Positions 16,798-24,483 of a DNA stretch of 64,000 bases are shown here, in pieces. The stretch spans positions 806,001 to 870,000 of the forward strand of contig JAWKTZ010000006.1 of the NCBI GenBank assembly GCA_041398845.1. The letters are read 5' to 3'. Below the pieces are notes generated by a model, which was given only the letters and a program-made list of their open reading frames with translations, was not told the DNA's origin and made no database searches. Made by a program: the position numbers and the translations under genes. The stretch is from Fuerstiella sp041398845. GTDB taxonomy: Bacteria > Planctomycetota > Planctomycetia > Planctomycetales > Planctomycetaceae. The stretch's first letter is position 1; each line of letters opens with the position of its first letter.

Positions 16798-18450
16798 ATG
16801 AAAATAAGATTCCTGACAGGGATGGTTCTACTGTGCTGTCTGGTTGCCTTGAGCACATTACAGGCAGCCCCGAAGTCAACCGGCTTTCCAAGATTCGATA
16901 AATCAGTGGCTCGCGCTGTCGCCTTTCTGAAGTCACAAGCGGGACAAATTCCAGAAAAGGAAGCGACGCTCGTCGCTTATGCACTTCTGAAAGCGGGCGA
17001 ACCGGTGACTTCGGAATTGATCCAGCATGGTGTGAACGATGCGATCGGAAGGTCGGTCACAGGCTACACAGGGTACGACCACATCTATCTCGCCGGTGTT
17101 GATGCTCTCCTGCTATCGGAAGTCGATTCGGTCGAGTACTTTCCGGCACTGCAAAAGATTGCTGACCACGTGTCGTCACGTCAGCACAGTACAGGAGGCT
17201 GGTCGGAAAGCCAGGACAACGCCGACACGAGCATGGCTCAGTACGGTATGCTGGCACTTTGGGCCGCGAAAGGCGCGGGTGTGAAGATTGCCCCCGAGGT
17301 TGTTGAACGTAACGTGGCGTGGCATCTGGCCAACGGAACTCCGGACGGAAGCTGGGCCTATCGGCCAAAGAATCCAAACACCAAACAGAGCCATAATCTT
17401 TCAATGGCGGGTGCGGGAAGTCTGGGAATCGGTCGAATGTTGTTATACGGCCCAAAGACAAAACCGAAGACGGTGGAACCTCAAAAGAAATTCGGCATCC
17501 TTGAAAAAGACGACGGCGGGGTGTCCGATTCTGACGGTCTGGGTTTCAAGGACTATCGCCCCCAAATTCCTGCGGCAACGATTGATGCCAGAATCGAACG
17601 AGCATTCAGTTGGATTGACACTCGGTTCCCGCCTCCACAGGGCGCACCAGAAGTCTTGTTTCCATACTACTTCTACTATGCTCTGGAACGGGCAGCCGCA
17701 CTACACGAACTGGGCGACGTGAAAGGTAAGAACTGGTTCGAAACATATGGAGACCTGTTGATTGCCGGTCAAAACGCCGAAGGAGCATTTGACCGCGGCA
17801 GCAAACAGCACTCGTCGTCAACGATCGGTACGTCGTTCGCCGTTCTGTACCTTATGCGATCAACTCAGCAAATCATTGACAAACAATTTGGCAAGGGGCT
17901 TCTGAAGGGCAATCGAGGACTTGACAATTTGTTTGCCGGCGACAAGAAAGAAAAAAAGGAACTGGGGGAGCTGGATGAATTGCTGGGAGCCATGGAAAAT
18001 GTGAACTTTGACAAACTCGACGTTTCAACCGAAGACATCGTGGAAAAAATCACGTTCAGCTCCCGAGACGAACTGGTCGGTCAGGTGGACATGCTGATGA
18101 AGCTGCTGGAAAGTCCCGACGCGGCAAACCGTCAAGTGGCCTATTGGGCTCTGGGACGCACGGGCGATTTTGCTTTGGTACCACTGATGCTGAAAGGGTT
18201 GCGCGACTCCAATGTGGACTGCAACGTCGAAGCGCTGAACTCACTGCGGTACATTTCCCGAAAACCCAACGGCTTCGGACTTTCGCTGAATCCACTCGAA
18301 GGAGCGGATTCGGCCGACGAAGCTCGCAAGGTCGAAGTCGCCAATGAATGGCGCACCAAAGCCTACAAAACCTGGGGAAACTGGTACCGCACCGTGCGAC
18401 CGTTTGACGAAGGTGGCGGCCTGGACGAACTCGAACTGGGTGCTCGCTGA
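16798..18450 (+). CDS. Secreted prenyltransferase/squalene-oxidase-repeat protein with HEAT-like tail
   Basis: A 551-residue protein with a signal peptide (FLTGMVLLCCLVALSTLQA). Residues about 25-360 form alpha/alpha-toroid repeats of the terpene cyclase/prenyltransferase type; examples are GGWSESQDNADTSMAQYGML, GSWAYRPK and NAEGAFDRGSK. The last 130 residues include a HEAT-like unit (AANRQVAYWALGRTGDFALV). No DXDD cyclase motif was seen, so a structural or binding role is more likely than cyclisation. The frame opens at 16741, but ATG 16798 gives the signal peptide. Planctomycetes carry many such proteins. Confidence 0.85.
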   Translation: MKIRFLTGMVLLCCLVALSTLQAAPKSTGFPRFDKSVARAVAFLKSQAGQIPEKEATLVAYALLKAGEPVTSELIQHGVNDAIGRSVTGYTGYDHIYLAGVDALLLSEVDSVEYFPALQKIADHVSSRQHSTGGWSESQDNADTSMAQYGMLALWAAKGAGVKIAPEVVERNVAWHLANGTPDGSWAYRPKNPNTKQSHNLSMAGAGSLGIGRMLLYGPKTKPKTVEPQKKFGILEKDDGGVSDSDGLGFKDYRPQIPAATIDARIERAFSWIDTRFPPPQGAPEVLFPYYFYYALERAAALHELGDVKGKNWFETYGDLLIAGQNAEGAFDRGSKQHSSSTIGTSFAVLYLMRSTQQIIDKQFGKGLLKGNRGLDNLFAGDKKEKKELGELDELLGAMENVNFDKLDVSTEDIVEKITFSSRDELVGQVDMLMKLLESPDAANRQVAYWALGRTGDFALVPLMLKGLRDSNVDCNVEALNSLRYISRKPNGFGLSLNPLEGADSADEARKVEVANEWRTKAYKTWGNWYRTVRPFDEGGGLDELELGAR

Positions 18451-18478
18451 CGCCGGGCAGGTCCGGGACCGCTCGGCC

Positions 18479-18532
18479 GGGTGCCACATCCTGCCGTTCA
18501 GGCAGGGTGTGTGGCTTTAGCCATCGGAAACC
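18479..18532 (-). repeat. Intergenic hairpin repeat family, copy A (reverse)
   Basis: Read on the minus strand it starts GGTTTCCGATGGCT and ends GGATGTGGCACCC. An 11-bp stem (18485-18495 with 18501-18511, one G-T pair) encloses a five-base loop. It is paired head-to-head with copy B. The left flank is the 3' end of the toroid gene, so it may act as a terminator. Confidence 0.8.
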
Positions 18533-18588
18533 CGATTCGACCCGATTCGCAAAGGAGCATGTTTGTTGGCAGGCGGACGTCTAACTGC

Positions 18589-18635
18589 GGTTTCCCATCG
18601 CTGCGCGACACACCTTCTTTGAAGGTGTGCCACCC
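18589..18635 (+). repeat. Intergenic hairpin repeat family, copy B (forward)
   Basis: Starts GGTTTCCCATCGCTGCGC and ends GGTGTGCCACCC. The stem CACACCTTC/GAAGGTGTG (18609-18617 and 18621-18629) is a perfect nine base pairs with a three-base loop. It lies in inverted orientation to copy A, within the convergent gap between the toroid and DUF5989 genes. Confidence 0.8.
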
Positions 18636-18652
18636 GACGGAATCAGCTCGGT

Positions 18653-18883
18653 CTAAAACAACGTGTAGATGAATGGTGCGGCCCCGGTGGATGTCAGCGC
18701 AACCAGCACGCCAACTCCGAGCAGCACCAGAATGATCGGCGTCAGCCACCACTTCTTTTCCTCTTTGATGAACAGCCAGAATTCAGCCATCAGGCTCATC
18801 TGCTGCTCATCCGCCAGTTGTTCAAATTCGCTCGCTGCCTCAGACAGCTTTTCGGGTGATTGTTCGGGTGTGCTGTCTGCCAT
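18653..18883 (-). CDS. DUF5989-family small membrane protein
   Basis: A 76-residue protein. The N-terminal half is acidic and helical (EKLSEAASEFEQLADEQQ). Then comes EFWLFIKEEKKWWLTPIIL, a single membrane helix and a C-terminal APFIYTLF. This pattern is that of DUF5989 proteins, which I recall next to SxtJ-like membrane proteins in glycan and secondary-metabolite clusters; function is unknown. ATG 18883 is chosen because AGGA lies nine bases upstream; 18910 and 18919 are alternatives. It follows the rhomboid gene by 57 bases and is probably co-transcribed with it. Confidence 0.75.
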   Translation of the reverse strand: MADSTPEQSPEKLSEAASEFEQLADEQQMSLMAEFWLFIKEEKKWWLTPIILVLLGVGVLVALTSTGAAPFIYTLF

Positions 18884-18940
18884 GGGAATGTCCTGCAAAA
18901 AATTAAACATGGTGGCCACACAGAGTACGCCAAAGATTCG

Positions 18941-20029
18941 TCACTTTGCAAAGGGAATTCTTTTCCAGATGGCGTGACGAGCACCGATCAGGATGCCGAC
19001 CACGAAGCCACCCAGGTGTGCTCCGTTGGCAATGTTCCCAAAAACGCCGGCCATGCACATCACCAGCCACAGAAATGCCATCGTGATGCCTCGGGATGTC
19101 AGTCCCAGTCCGTCTTCGGGCCTGGTACGGCCTTTCATCCAGATGTATCCGACCAGACCGAACAGAACTCCGGACATGCCGCCAAACCCCGGCCCCGCCC
19201 ACAGAAACTGAACAGTTGATGACCCAACGGCCAGAATCAGGCATAAAACCAGATAACGCCCGGTTCCCCGCAGATATTCCACTCCGCAGCCGAGGTTCCG
19301 AAACGCCAGCATGTTCATGATGATATGCAGCAGATTCAGATGAATGAACGCCGGCGTCACAAATCTCCAGAGTTCACCGCTGCGAATCAGAGGCAGCAAG
19401 GCCGACGCGGCACAGCGGATATGCAACAGCTTCTGTTCGGTCGGAGTCAGCCTGGGAGGGTCTGATAATCGAGCACCGACGGGAACTTTCTGGTCATTGA
19501 ACTGCACTTGAATCGTCAGATGCAGGCCTTCCAGAAGGCTTTTCGAATAGGCCGCTTCCGCAGCCTTGTTGTACATCTTCATTTTCGACAGTAACTCGGA
19601 ATCCTGCCGATTGCAGAATTGAGGCATTCCCATGCTGTCGGTCTGCAATGGCTTCCATTGAGTACACAGGGCGACGACGGCAATGCACACGCCGATCATG
19701 ATGTATGTTGCCGGATAGCAATGCCACCACGAACCGCTCCAGCGTTTCCTCAGTCGTTCAACTCTCTGACGGTTTTCCTGCTGCAGCCGGTCTGCTTCGA
19801 TCAGCACATGCCGCACCTTACGTTCGGCACTTTCATATTTCGGATCGCCGGGTTTCTGCTGGAAGTCAGCGGCAATCTGCTGAGCGGCTTCGCGATCGTC
19901 GTCGTTGAGAATCCAGACCACCCAATTGCCATTCTCCTGCTCGACAGTGGCTTCAATGCCCTGCACAGCCAGGTAGGCAATCAGATTTCGGACGTCCTGT
20001 TGATTTTTGAGTATTATCAGTTCGCGCAT
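18941..20029 (-). CDS. Rhomboid-family intramembrane serine protease
   Basis: A 362-residue protein. Residues 1-58 form a small cytoplasmic alpha/beta domain like the Rhomboid_N domain. A first membrane helix lies near 107-122. The six-helix rhomboid core begins with LWRFVTPAFIHLNLLHIIMN near 220-239. Catalytic Ser286 sits in GGMSGVLFG and catalytic His338 in NGAHLGG. It should cut membrane proteins within the bilayer; the substrate is unknown. The start is five bases after the GTPase stop, so the GTPase, rhomboid and DUF5989 genes form a leftward operon. Confidence 0.92.
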   Translation of the reverse strand: MRELIILKNQQDVRNLIAYLAVQGIEATVEQENGNWVVWILNDDDREAAQQIAADFQQKPGDPKYESAERKVRHVLIEADRLQQENRQRVERLRKRWSGSWWHCYPATYIMIGVCIAVVALCTQWKPLQTDSMGMPQFCNRQDSELLSKMKMYNKAAEAAYSKSLLEGLHLTIQVQFNDQKVPVGARLSDPPRLTPTEQKLLHIRCAASALLPLIRSGELWRFVTPAFIHLNLLHIIMNMLAFRNLGCGVEYLRGTGRYLVLCLILAVGSSTVQFLWAGPGFGGMSGVLFGLVGYIWMKGRTRPEDGLGLTSRGITMAFLWLVMCMAGVFGNIANGAHLGGFVVGILIGARHAIWKRIPFAK

Positions 20030-20034
20030 GTCAA

Positions 20035-21021
20035 TTAGTGTAACTCAACAACGTCGCCTTCGCGAAGCCTGTATTCGCGTCCCACAATCCGGCCGTCGTG
20101 TCCGTTATCGCTCCAGATCTTCGCATGCTTCAGGGTCTTCGCCAGGTCTCCGTGAATCTGAAGCGCAAGATCTTCCACTGTCCCACCTGCGAGAACGGTC
20201 AGAGGCGACGTCAGATCGACGGGTTGTCCCGGAGGCTTTGTGAACACGCGAACCAGTCGCAGCAGGTCGAAACAGCCACATCGCAAACGCTCAACCGACT
20301 CAGCATCATCCAGTTCGACCGTCAGGAGCGGCACGGACAGCGGCTGCAGTTCCTCCAGCAGCGCCACTCGTTCAAGACAATCCGCATTCCGGCCGTGAGT
20401 CACCACCAGCCGAGTGGCCAGGTGGACCACGGAAAAACCAGCTTCGCCAAACCCGCCGGCTTCCGCGAACATGGTCTTGCGGGCCGCAAATTCCTCTATC
20501 ACGGCGGCCGTGTCGTCCGGAGCATCATCTGACGCACCGTCGAACACCAGCAGCACTCCGTCTGCCGTTCTCACCAGATTCAGGAGCCATGGTTCCAGCT
20601 TTCCCGTCACCACAGGCGGAGTATCAATCAACTGAATCCGGACGCCCTGAAAATCCATCATGGCGGGCAGAGGTTCGCGGGTGGTAAACGGAAAATCGGC
20701 GACGTCCGGTTCCGCTCGAGTCAGCTCGTTGAGAATGCGGCTCTTGCCTCCGTTCGGGCCGCCGATGATCACGATTCGCCCGGCTCCCTGACGAGGAAAT
20801 CGATACGCCTGACTGCTCTTAGGGGCGCTCAACTGTTGCTTCAGCGTTTGCCGGGCTTCACTAAGTCGCGATTTCAGATTGGCCTGCAGCCGATCCGTTC
20901 CTTTGTGTTTGGGAATCAACTGCAGCATTTTCTGCAGACATTCGACCTGTTCCGCCGCTGACTGTGCCCGCCGATACTCGCGTTCGGCTTTGTAGTACAT
21001 GGGCGTGAGATTGGCGGGCAT
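20035..21021 (-). CDS. Obg/DRG-type GTPase with TGS domain
   Basis: A 328-residue protein starting MPANLTPMYYKAE, as DRG-like bacterial GTPases do. The P-loop is GGPNGGKS at 87-94, the G2/effector region FPFTTREP follows at 110-117, and G3 reads DTPP where DTPG/DLPG is usual. The C-terminal TGS-like domain ends EYRLREGDVVELH. Relatives bind ribosomes or RNA; the precise role here is unknown. The frame extends to 21102 but family alignment supports ATG 21021. It is divergent from the VWA gene. Confidence 0.88.
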   Translation of the reverse strand: MPANLTPMYYKAEREYRRAQSAAEQVECLQKMLQLIPKHKGTDRLQANLKSRLSEARQTLKQQLSAPKSSQAYRFPRQGAGRIVIIGGPNGGKSRILNELTRAEPDVADFPFTTREPLPAMMDFQGVRIQLIDTPPVVTGKLEPWLLNLVRTADGVLLVFDGASDDAPDDTAAVIEEFAARKTMFAEAGGFGEAGFSVVHLATRLVVTHGRNADCLERVALLEELQPLSVPLLTVELDDAESVERLRCGCFDLLRLVRVFTKPPGQPVDLTSPLTVLAGGTVEDLALQIHGDLAKTLKHAKIWSDNGHDGRIVGREYRLREGDVVELH

Positions 21022-21245
21022 GACGGAACGCGGGGAAACAGGGGACAATCGCAGATTTGACGACGGAGCGTATACGTTACCATGGATATTCGCCGGGGCC
21101 ACCCCGTCGGTCGACCTCTTCGAGTCAAGCCGTTTCAGCTCACGATCCGCCCCTGATTTCAGAACCAGTTCGAGAAAACCTCACCGCAGCGCGTATAATC
21201 CGCCGCAGAACTCGCCCGTTCGGACTACTCCCGGAATCCACCTTC

Positions 21246-22952
21246 ATGTCCAGCTCCAGCGAAAACCCAAACCGTGGCGGCATCATTCATACGTATCAGA
21301 AGTTCGACCCGGCTCAGTTTCCTTCCCCCACCGAACCACCGCCCGATCTGGTGTCGCCAGTCTTTGAACAAATGCTGCAGTTCGGTTCGATGCGCGAATT
21401 TTCTGAAGAAGAAATCGCCAACGCCATTAGACTCGACCCCGGCCAGTTTGCAGGACTTGGGCCGTCGCTGGATCAACTGATCAAAATGCTGGAAGAACGC
21501 AAACAGCGAATTCTGGCCAAGTACGAAACTCACACGGTTCAGAACAAAGTCGCTAAGAAATACGCGAAGGATGTCCAGAGAACTCGCCCGACTGAGCGGC
21601 ACGACAAACTGTTCAATCGAGCTGTCCGCGACGAACAGATCTATCAACTCGAACATCTGTGGTATCAGGCCGAACGTTCCGACCCCGGTTTCGCCTCACA
21701 ACTGCTGCGTCTGATGGAAACTCTGGGTGAGAAATACCAGATCGACTATCTCGCATCCAACTGGAAATTCACCGGCCGTGAATCCATGACGATTCCTGAA
21801 GCCCTTGAGATCCTTGAAGAACTTAAGAAGATCGATGAACTTCTCAAGCAGCTCGAAGACGCCAAGGAAAATGCTCAACTGGCCATCATTGATCTCGACG
21901 AACTGGCCGATTTCGCTGACGCTGACGCCATCGAAAACATGAAGCAGTTTCAGGAACAGGTCCAGCAGTATCTGAAGGATCTGATGGAAAACCAGGGAGT
22001 TACCGGAAAGGACGGAAAGATCCAGTTGTCTCCGAAAGCTTACAAGCTGTTTCAGGGAAAGCTTCTGGAACGCATCTTCAGCGATCTGGAGGCCTCAAAA
22101 TCCGGACGTCACCAGAACGCGGTCGACGGTGAAGGAGCCGTGGAAACACAGCGCACCAAACCGTACGAATTCGGAGACTCCGTCGCACAGATGGATATTC
22201 CCCAGACAATGATCAATGCCATGCTGCGTCAGGGCAACGCTCGTCCTCTGCGACTGCATCAGGACGATATCGAAATCCATAAGACACGGAACAACCCGAA
22301 GTGTGCGACCGTCGTCCTGATGGATATGAGCGGCTCCATGCGTTACGACGGTCAATATGTCAACGTCAAGAAAATGGCTCTGGCACTCAACGGACTCATC
22401 ACGGGCGAATATCCCGGCGACTTCCTGCGATTTGTCGAAATCGCCACGTTCGCAAGAGTGGTCCCGCCCGGCGACCTGATTTCGCTGATGCCGAAAATCC
22501 CGACGATCACCAACCCTGTCGTGCGTCTGCGAGCCGACATGAGTCGCGACGATATCAGCGAAATGCATATTCCGCCACACTTCACCAACATCCAGCACGG
22601 CATGCAGATGGCTCGCCAGTTTCTGGCTCTGCAGGATACACCCAACCGCCAGATCATTCTCATCACCGACGGACTTCCAACAGCGCACTTCGACGGCAGC
22701 AATCTGTATCTGCTGTATCCACCGGATCCGGAAACCGAACAGGCCACCATGCGCGAAGGCATGCTGGCCAGACGTGAAAACATCACCATCAACATTTTCC
22801 TGTTGCCCAGTTGGTCGCAATCCCACGAAGACATCCAGTTCGCTCATCGCCTTGCTGAAAGCACAGGCGGTCGAGTGTTCTTCACCGCCGGCAAAGATCT
22901 CGACCGCTACGTCGTCTGGGACTACGTCAACCACCGCCGCGAAATCCTCTAG
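21246..22952 (+). CDS. VWA-domain protein
   Basis: A 568-residue cytoplasmic protein. The N-terminal two thirds is helical and charged, with coiled-coil-like stretches (EILEELKKIDELLKQLEDAK). A von Willebrand A domain starts near residue 352. Its metal site DMSGS is at 360-364, and LITDGLPTAH is the later conserved strand. This architecture resembles stand-alone VWA partners of MoxR-type AAA ATPases, but the only MoxR in the window is 36 kb away. The frame opens at 21057; ATG 21246 is chosen because the extra residues are low-complexity and shadowed by the divergent promoter region. Confidence 0.85.
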   Translation: MSSSSENPNRGGIIHTYQKFDPAQFPSPTEPPPDLVSPVFEQMLQFGSMREFSEEEIANAIRLDPGQFAGLGPSLDQLIKMLEERKQRILAKYETHTVQNKVAKKYAKDVQRTRPTERHDKLFNRAVRDEQIYQLEHLWYQAERSDPGFASQLLRLMETLGEKYQIDYLASNWKFTGRESMTIPEALEILEELKKIDELLKQLEDAKENAQLAIIDLDELADFADADAIENMKQFQEQVQQYLKDLMENQGVTGKDGKIQLSPKAYKLFQGKLLERIFSDLEASKSGRHQNAVDGEGAVETQRTKPYEFGDSVAQMDIPQTMINAMLRQGNARPLRLHQDDIEIHKTRNNPKCATVVLMDMSGSMRYDGQYVNVKKMALALNGLITGEYPGDFLRFVEIATFARVVPPGDLISLMPKIPTITNPVVRLRADMSRDDISEMHIPPHFTNIQHGMQMARQFLALQDTPNRQIILITDGLPTAHFDGSNLYLLYPPDPETEQATMREGMLARRENITINIFLLPSWSQSHEDIQFAHRLAESTGGRVFFTAGKDLDRYVVWDYVNHRREIL

Positions 22953-22970
22953 CCGGGAGCCGGGACGCCC

Positions 22971-23073
22971 CGGCGGGCGAGGGCGTGGAACGATGGGATG
23001 CTGCGAGCCACGGGATCTGCGCCGAGGTGAGCAAAGGCGCAGTTGAAGTGGAACGCCTCGGCGGGCGAGGGCG
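22971..23073. repeat. Two copies of a GC-rich 15-bp sequence
   Basis: cggcgggcgagggcg occurs at 22971-22985 and again at 23059-23073. Just before the first copy, CCGGG-N4-CCCGG (22960-22973 region) can form a short hairpin right after the VWA stop codon, a weak terminator candidate. Confidence 0.6.
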
Positions 23074-23082
23074 GGGTGGCAC

Positions 23083-23126
23083 GGTGGCACGTCTTCGCAG
23101 AAGGCGTGTTGCGCAGCAATGGGAAA
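23083..23126 (-). repeat. Intergenic hairpin repeat family, copy C (reverse)
   Basis: On the minus strand it runs from GTTTCCCATTGCTGCGC to GACGTGCCACC and is close to copy B. A nine-base stem (CACGTCTTC with GAAGGCGTG, one G-T pair) has a three-base loop. It is inverted relative to copy D. Confidence 0.8.
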
Positions 23127-23185
23127 CTGTGATGGCACCGCCAATCGACTCACGACGCGGTGCGTGGGGAAGAACGTTGCAGCAC

Positions 23186-23238
23186 GGTTTCCAATGGCTG
23201 CGCCACACATCTTGCCTGAACAGCAGGATGTGCCACCC
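23186..23238 (+). repeat. Intergenic hairpin repeat family, copy D (forward)
   Basis: Starts GGTTTCCAATGGCTGCGC and ends GGATGTGCCACCC. The stem CACATCTTGC/GCAGGATGTG (23206-23215 and 23223-23232, one G-T pair) encloses seven bases. It ends one base before the stop codon of the leftward YceH gene, so it lies at that gene's 3' end. Confidence 0.8.
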
Positions 23239-23239
23239 G

Positions 23240-24022
23240 TCAAACTCCGAGGTCGCGTTCCAGGCGCTGCAGGCGGTCGTCCATGTCTGAAATCAGGGAA
23301 TTGAGACCGCGAATGAGTTCGGCCTGTTCCTGAAGCTTCCGCTCAAGGTTTTCAACTGCGGCGGACGCGATCAACGCTTCGGCGGGAGCCGCAGTTGGGC
23401 GAGGCATCGGCGGTGCTGACGCGGCGTCTTGAACCTGCGGGGCAGGGGCTTTCGGTTCGGTCTCCGACGAATCGTCAGCATCGATCACGGCCGTGCCGAT
23501 GTTCATGTTTTCCTTCGGCAGATAGAACGTGTGATCCACTTCAACACCGCGACGTTCCAGAGGACCGTTGCTCTGCAGAAAACCTTTCTCCTGCAGACTG
23601 GCGAGTTCTTCGCGAAGCTGATCCTGACTGTCAATGCGGTACATGCGACTGGCTCGAGTTCTCAGTTCGCCGGGCTGCTGACGGCCTCGCAACAACAGCT
23701 CGGCAATAATGGCAAACTGTGCTTCCGAGAAATCAAATTTGTGCCGCATGTAGTGGCGGTAACGCGGTGTTCGTCCGCCGCCAGTGAAAACTTCCGCCAC
23801 CAGCAGATCCTCCCGCAGTTCGTCCAGAGCTGACTGAACCTGGTCTTCGCTGTAGCTGGAAACCGGATCACGGTTGCTCTTCTGGTTGCATGCGGTCGTG
23901 GCGGCTTTCAGCGTCAGAGGATATTGTTCGGGAGTGGTGAAGGCTTTCTCCATCAGCACTCCGAGAACTCGCCGCTGAATCCTGCTGAGCTGCCGGATTT
24001 CGTTTTTGGGTTCTTCACTCAT
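23240..24022 (-). CDS. YceH-family (DUF480) protein
   Basis: A 260-residue protein. Residues about 10-180 match the DUF480 double winged-helix fold: QRRVLGVLMEKAFTTPEQYP, ACNQKSNRDPV, GRTPRYRHYMRHKF and LLLRGRQQPGELRTRASRM. A Pro/Ala-rich linker and a C-terminal coiled coil (ENLERKLQEQAELIRGLNSL) follow. The molecular role of the family is not established. No partner gene is adjacent, and the 190-bp gap to its right contains nothing recognisable besides its promoter region. Confidence 0.9.
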   Translation of the reverse strand: MSEEPKNEIRQLSRIQRRVLGVLMEKAFTTPEQYPLTLKAATTACNQKSNRDPVSSYSEDQVQSALDELREDLLVAEVFTGGGRTPRYRHYMRHKFDFSEAQFAIIAELLLRGRQQPGELRTRASRMYRIDSQDQLREELASLQEKGFLQSNGPLERRGVEVDHTFYLPKENMNIGTAVIDADDSSETEPKAPAPQVQDAASAPPMPRPTAAPAEALIASAAVENLERKLQEQAELIRGLNSLISDMDDRLQRLERDLGV

Positions 24023-24213
24023 TCTTTCGTCCGTGATTTTCTTTCCGACACACTTGTCAGAGTTTGAAGCGAATTCATCCGGGCACAGCGCGAGGATCGA
24101 CTGGAGATTCCGAGCGATCGTTCGTATCGGCTGCGGCTTCCCCCGTCAAAACCGCAGTGAACACGAAAACGGCATGGCACTCAAGTCGACACCGTGGTTT
24201 CCGGAAATCAGAA

Positions 24214-24468
24214 TCACGGTTTGCGTCGCAGGCAGTAACAAACAAAATCTCCCAGGCCGGTAAATCGGTAGTCGGCATCAACGTAGTGCTGAATCACATA
24301 AAAGGCAAAGTAATAGAAGCGGCAGAAACTCCACACACAAAGGCTCAACAGCAAAAACATCGGCCAGTCCGGCGACTTTGCCAGAATCACGGTGAACGAC
24401 AACAACCCGCAGATCAGAAACAGAAACCCTTTCAGGTAAATCAAACTCGGCCGCTGCAGATCCGACAT
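24214..24468 (-). CDS. Small membrane protein at the end of the efflux operon
   Basis: An 84-residue protein with two predicted membrane helices (YLKGFLFLICGLLSFTVILA and a second, aromatic-rich one around WPMFLLLSLCVWSFCRFYYF). A short Cys- and Arg-containing tail ends CYCLRRKP. A strong GGGAGG precedes the ATG. It begins 16 bases after the RND pump stop, so it should be made with the pump. It resembles no named accessory subunit that I recognise; an AcrZ-like modulating role is possible but unproven. Confidence 0.7.
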   Translation of the reverse strand: MSDLQRPSLIYLKGFLFLICGLLSFTVILAKSPDWPMFLLLSLCVWSFCRFYYFAFYVIQHYVDADYRFTGLGDFVCYCLRRKP

Positions 24469-24483
24469 CAGGAACCTCCCGGT

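Noticed and set aside
22095..23243. 382-residue leftward ORF
   Set aside because: Antisense to the VWA-domain gene and runs across the hairpin repeats.
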